This document shows positions 58,987 through 64,000 of a DNA stretch of 64,000 nt, piece by piece. Positions within the stretch are counted from its first letter, which is position 1. Each line of letters opens with the position of its first letter. The notes under the pieces were generated by a model, which saw only the letters and a list, made by a program, of their open reading frames with translations, had not been told where the DNA came from and searched no databases. The position numbers were made by a program, and so were the translations under genes. Source of the DNA: Helicostylum pulchrum (taxonomy: Eukaryota; Mucoromycota; Mucoromycetes; Mucorales; Mucoraceae); the NCBI GenBank assembly GCA_025677825.1, contig JAIXMO010000063.1, forward strand, positions 95,353 to 159,352. Reading direction: 5' to 3'.

Positions 58987-60840
58987 ATGAATGAGATTAA
59001 AATCTGGGATCAAGCTACGCTGTTTGGAATACCCTCTCAGTATTTAAGGTACAAGTTTTTTATCTTACGCTTAATTGATTTCTCTTTCTTGCTTTATCGT
59101 TTACTTTAATGTCGACGCATAGACAAGACAGAGAAGAGCATGTACCTCTAATCGCCCGTAATAAAGATAATTGGAGATGGCTCGTCCTATTTTCCTTTTC
59201 ATTCTTTTCTTTTTCAAGTTCACTAATGTTTGTAAAAGTCTTTATAGTTCATTTATTTGACATGTTCACATTAGACTAATTAAAGAAAAATCATTTAGGT
59301 GGATCACTTTTGCACCTTGCTTATATATTTTTGCTCAATATTATTTTGGAAATTCAGATACAACTACAACGAACGCCATCAACTCATTGTCCTCGATTTA
59401 TATGATCGTCTACCCTTTTGCCATTCAGTTTACTTTTAAATATTTTGAGGACCGTATTTCGGCCGGATCTCTTCCAGGAAACGGCCTTCGGCGAGGAATT
59501 ATGATTGGTGCCGTTCTAAATGCTATTGGAGGTGGTGTACGTTGGCTTGGTGCTACTCCTTCCGTCAATGGATTCATTGTACTCTTTTTAGGACAAACCA
59601 TTGCTGCTGTTGGTAAACCCCCCCCCCCAATATTACAATCTTTTTCGAAAGGGTTTTCTAATTTCTTTTTTAAAAAAGCTCAAGTATTTATGCTGTCGAT
59701 ACCCCCTCGATTAGCAGTTGCTTGGTTTCCAGAAACCGAAATTAACATAGCAACTTCGGTTGCGGTATCTGCAAATAATTTAGGCATTGCGGCTGGATGC
59801 GCTTTAACGCCGCTTATTATTAAACATTCGACTAGGGAGACTGATATACCAGAGTTACTGCTCATACAGGTAAAAGAGATAATGAACAAGAAAGAGAGAT
59901 CGTATTTTAAAACCTTAAATTATAGTTTATTATGGGTTTGATTGTACTTGCTTTAATTTCGTTCGCCTTTCAAAAACCACCACCTTATTGGCGAAGGTAC
60001 GTTGATTGTTACACCATCTTTTATTATCAAATCTTTGAATCTTTTTTATTTTAGCATGATCAATGAATACAATTCCGCTGACCAATCTTCTCAGCTGTGG
60101 AAACAAAAGCGTTTTATATACATGTTGGGAGCTTATACTATTATCATGGGAGCTCAATGTGCCATCATCACTCTACTAGCTCAAATTCTCATTCCTCCTT
60201 TTAACCAATTTATCGGTGAGAAACATGTTGGTTTATTAGGGGCTACCATGTTATTCGTAGGGTTTCCAGCTAGTATATCTGTAGGTTTTTATTTAGATAA
60301 AACTTTAAATTATCGTAAAGTGTGTACAATGTTATCCATCTTTACTGCACTAAGTGTTTTAGGATTGTATGTATCAACTGAAATGCGATTTCTTCGTGGC
60401 GTCGTTATATCCTGGTAAGTCTATATCGAGAACCCCGTGAATGTTATCCCAAACGTCCTGACATTTTTTTTTTTTTTAGTATTTGCTTTGGACTATCATC
60501 ATATGGTAAAAAAAAAGTGGTCCTAAAACTCATGTTTATCATTTACGGTACTAAATCATGTTTCAATTTAGCTATCTCGCCAGCATTCTTTCAATTTGCA
60601 AGTGAATTATTTTATCCAGTCAATGAGATTATACCCACAGGATATTTTTGTACAGTTGGAAACATTGGCGGTGTTTTCTTTGTAGCAGTAATGGGTTGGA
60701 ACGAAAAGATGACGGACAAGTTTCCAATGCGTTTACCCTTACTTTGCTTGACCATCACCATGTTTCTAAGTATTTACTTTATGGTGCGTGTTAAAGGCAC
60801 TTTGAAACGTACTTCGCACCAGCAATTGCGTCTTCCTTAA
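58987..60840 (+). CDS. MFS transporter of the FLVCR/DIRC2 (SLC49) type
   Basis: 465-aa multipass transporter. Exons are 58987-59048, 59123-59227, 59299-59612, 59679-59869, 59926-59996, 60055-60414, 60480-60505 (a 26-nt microexon) and 60572-60840. About 12 hydrophobic segments. Family patterns are RWLVLFSFSFFSFSSSLMW, WITFAPCLYIFAQYYF, GGGVRWLGA, AQVFMLSIPPRLAVAWFP, TSVAVSANNLGIAAG and CTVGNIGGVFFV. Animal FLVCR proteins move haem, choline or ethanolamine; DIRC2 is lysosomal. Fungal members are uncharacterised and could sit in plasma or vacuolar membrane. Donors GTTTGT (exon 2) and the C-run intron after exon 3 were fixed by reading frame. Confidence 0.9.
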
Positions 60841-63800
60841 AGAGAGAGAGAGAGAGAGAGAGAAAATATGTATATATTTGCATTTAGACAATAGAGTTTT
60901 TAAAATAACAGCTATAAAAAAAATGTTTTTGCCTTTTTTTTTTTTTGCTAAGGTTATCATTTTGAAACGTGTTTGTTTCATTTATGAGTACGAAAGCGTT
61001 TTGTTCTTTGTAAGTGCGTTATATATTAATCGGTGTTACCGATAAGTAATAATCGAAGAAATAAATCTCGCGAAGTAAAATTGACTTGGAGTGCATATCA
61101 GCAGTGAATTCAATGTTAACTAGTAGGAAGTGTAACGAAAGACACACACCAAAGCGATAAGAACAAATTGGAAAGGAATGCAGTAAGTTCATGCCAAAGA
61201 GATTAAAAACTTTTTTTACATAAATAAAAAACAACTACATTTTATTATTTTTTATAAAATAAGTTACCAGTGCTTTGGCCAAAGCAAAAGACCCCCCCCC
61301 CCTATCATTAAGTTTTGTATTGGGAAGAGTAGCAGCCATTCATGGGAAGCATTTATATCTACAAAACAATCTGAACCACTCTTAGTATAACGAAATACTA
61401 GTAGGATTCCAAATACAAAGCGAACCCGAGAAAAGACCAAATAACCACCTACCACGTGTTTTGTATTGACAGAAGAGTAGTAGAGCCAGTCATGGACAAC
61501 AGTTATAAATCTGCAAAACGGACAGAGTAGGTCCGCGCGTCACAAACGACTTTAAACAAAATAAAGCAGTAACAGAAAGCAGAAGAGGGACCAATAGCTA
61601 CCAATGTTTTTTTTGTACTGAGAAGAATAAGCAGAGTTTCAGTAGTGCTTGAACATTATTTTAGGAGAATTTGAGTATATTTTGTGAGCAAAGGTTTTTT
61701 TTTTTGCAGAAGGTAGTTTTTAAAAAAAAAAAAACTGAAAAATACACGCCCTTTTATACTTTTTTTTTTAAAAAAAACTACACAATTTTTTTCATATGAT
61801 TTAGTATCCATTTTCATAAATGTTCATGTAAACAAAAGATTATTATCTTTTTATTTTATAAAAAAAAAAGATATATACATTTATTACTAGTAAAAATTGG
61901 TATGGTTAAATTGCTATAGATATGGATTATATTTTCGAAAGGTAAAGCTAATTTATTTCATGCATTTCTCCTTACAAAAAAACGAAAAAAAATTATTTGA
62001 TATCTGTGTGAGAAAAAAACAAGTTATCTATATAATCGAAAGGAGGTGGTTTCTTTGTTTTTAAACAAATATTTGAAACGTTATTTTAAAAACCTGTTTA
62101 CTTGAGTAAATATGAAGTAATCAAGATGTTTTTTTTGCAAACACTTTCACTTTTTTTTTTATACTTACGTTAACAGTATTGCCTCTTCCAATGTTAAAAT
62201 ATAAATTGACGCAGTTGAAAGACGGGACATAAGTTGTAGAGAGATAAAGGTGAAAAGAGTAAAAAAAAAGGGAAAAGTATGTCTAATGTGTACTACCTTC
62301 CTTTTTTTTGCATGATTTGTCTATTTTTCCCAAGTCAAAAGATTTTTTCTCTTATCAAGCTTCCAAATAAGACAGTTCCCGTAAAAACATGAGATCATCT
62401 ATCGCCATCACTATATGAAAACTATCTTCGTTGTTTATACCTATGATAAAGCCAACTTTTTTTTCTCTTCTAAACAGGACTTATACGCCGTCTATATGTA
62501 GTATAGTCTGCCTAAAGCTATGTAGATCAACCAATTTCATTAGTAATCATTATTTTAAAATATAAAAAAATCATACCAACATACCGATAAAAGAGAGTAA
62601 TAAAATAAAATATAGTTATAAAAGAGAAAAGAAAAAAGAAAAGGAGCTTAATAGTGGAGAAAAATTGCGACAAAACACATGACTCGATTAGTCCCGCACT
62701 TGAAAAAAAAATACTAACATACCATCTGCTCATGTAATCAAAAACAGTATCTACAATAGGCAGTCAATCATAAACATATTTGTTTGGTGTTGACTTAGTT
62801 TCTAGTGGTACCAGAATTGAATAAATTGAACTGTCGTGTAATGTCAAAAAGATGATTAAAAGAAGATAATTCTCTATGTATAAAAAAGGGAATCTACGTT
62901 TGTTTGCTAGACGGGTTTGGCTGGATAAACTACTTTCATCATGCAAAGCAACCAAAATTGGATATATTTATCCGTATCTGTAACACGGATATAGTTCTAA
63001 TTGGTAATGCTACTTTCGATTCTTCACGCGAAATATTTACTTCTGTCCTCGAACAGAAGTATGTATATGTACATTCAACCTAATGAAAATGAAAGATAAA
63101 ACCTCTCAGTAAAATTCTGGATTTAATATACTTAGCCAATAAAATCATAGTATTCTCTTACTATTATTTTCAAATCATTAAAGCACTTGCAGTCGTGATA
63201 TTATTTTAGTGGAGGTTTCGAGCTCTTTTAACAGTATGCTTCCGTACATTTTGTAAACCCCCCCCCCTTCTCTTACGGGTTTTCGGTTTATAGGTAACTA
63301 GCTCAAACTATGGTACGTATTTCTTTTAAAAAAAAAGTGCCTAAGCCTAGCAGGGGGTTTGGGTAAGACATCCTGAAGAAATCCACCCTTAAATAGAGCC
63401 ACTACTGTAATGATGGTCATTGAAACTATTTTATGGTTGAGAACAACATTATGCATATTGAGTTTGCCTATCTACATATAAGCAGACATTATCAAAAAAT
63501 TATAATTCCATAAGAAAAAAAAAAAAGAGTAACTACTTTTCTAATTATTACAATGGATTACATTAACAATGAAAATCGATCACTATCATAAAAATATGCT
63601 GGTAAACCTTTCATATAGATACGGACTGATTCCGTTATCATTTGTTCGTTTTTATTTCTCTTTTTTTTCCCCCCCCCCCCAACATACATATTAGCGCTCT
63701 ATAGGCAAGAACAACCTTTAGGATGGTCATCATTGGTGCAGTCTTTTTTTTAAAAAAAACAAAGGTTGGATTATAAGCGTACTTGGTCCTCGACTAGTTT

Positions 63801-64000
63801 GGTTTTCAAGGTAAGGGGTAATCTCTTCTGTCTTTAGCACCTTCAACAATAATCTTCGCTTGCTTCACCAATAAAAGTTTACACTTAAAAAAAAATCCCT
63901 TTTCTCGTTTAATAAAGTTGAACTGTACATTGCAAAGTGCCTGCTATTTTTTTTTTTTTTTGTATAAAACATTATTCTCTTTCGCAAATATGGCCAATAG
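60841..64000. other. 3.1-kb repeat-bearing non-coding right end
   Basis: Starts with (AG)n at 60841-60862. It holds a degenerate tandem repeat at about 61264-61640, a MITE-end copy at 63388, C tracts near 61291, 63258 and 63670 and many A/T tracts. No gene I can support on either strand; the short frames are chance or repeat-derived. Confidence 0.5.
61264..61640. repeat. degenerate tandem repeat, unit about 150 bp
   Basis: Two to three units. GTTTTGTATTG followed by GAAGAGTAG(C/T)AG, a CAT(G)GG/CATGGA patch, TTATA(T/A)(A)TCT and CAAAAC recurs at about 61313-61368 and 61459-61518. The lead words TACCAGTG, TACCACGTG and TACCAATG occur at about 61265, 61451 and 61600. Confidence 0.5.

Overview
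This is a eukaryotic window with the look of an early-diverging filamentous fungus, most likely Mucorales (Mucoromycota). It is AT-rich, with very long A/T homopolymers. Genes are compact and intron-rich, with mostly 50-80 nt GT-AG introns and T-rich 3' ends. Protein patterns also fit: a CTDNEP1-like phosphatase, an HP1 protein, Ndc10/GCR1_C-type tyrosine recombinases and Fanzor-like remnants. I could reconstruct exon structures by hand for most genes; the species is not identifiable from sequence reading alone.

Left half (1-22639): a housekeeping block. In order it holds a PHO13/PGP-type HAD phosphatase (cut by the window edge), a two-TM protein of unknown function, a small secreted Kre9-like protein, a nuclear-envelope CTDNEP1/Nem1-type phosphatase divergent from an EEIG1/EHBP1 N-terminal-C2 protein, the spliceosome core PRP8 (one intron, no intein), 5-hydroxyisourate hydrolase, complex I LYR subunit NDUFB9, a hypothetical protein, an HP1 chromodomain protein, clamp-loader subunit RFC3, and the IPC-synthase subunit Kei1, which is tail-to-tail with RFC3 only 28 bp away. 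A decayed Fanzor-like element lies upstream of PRP8.

Middle (24162-38627): the accessory region. A cassette of three small paralogous genes plus a secreted zinc deaminase is present twice in inverted orientation. Arm A (24162 to about 26530) is fused to an intact deaminase. Arm B (about 36448-38627) carries only a deaminase scrap. The small proteins form an apparently undescribed family: about 115-120 aa, four conserved Cys, two conserved N-glycosylation sequons and a C-terminal hydrophobic segment ending in Lys-Arg. Each has the same promoter module and a short hydrophobic upstream ORF; in two copies the upstream ORF's stop overlaps the main start as TAATG. Between the arms lie the deaminase, a GC-rich 2OG-Fe(II) oxygenase, SWC4/DMAP1, an acidic coiled-coil protein and a decayed ORF. 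A MITE-like element straddles the outer edge of arm B.

Right half (39635-64000): RAV1/DMXL (31 exons, 2277 codons, with FAM21-like LF-acidic motifs) converges on the TLDc protein OXR1; both families act on the V-ATPase. Then come dimethylargininase (DDAH), an RGS-TM protein resembling RAX1, a transposon graveyard (a transposase N-terminal fragment, a segmental duplication, and a frameshifted Ndc10/GCR1_C recombinase followed by a 34-bp perfect palindrome), an FLVCR/SLC49-type transporter, and about 3 kb of repeat-bearing non-coding DNA.
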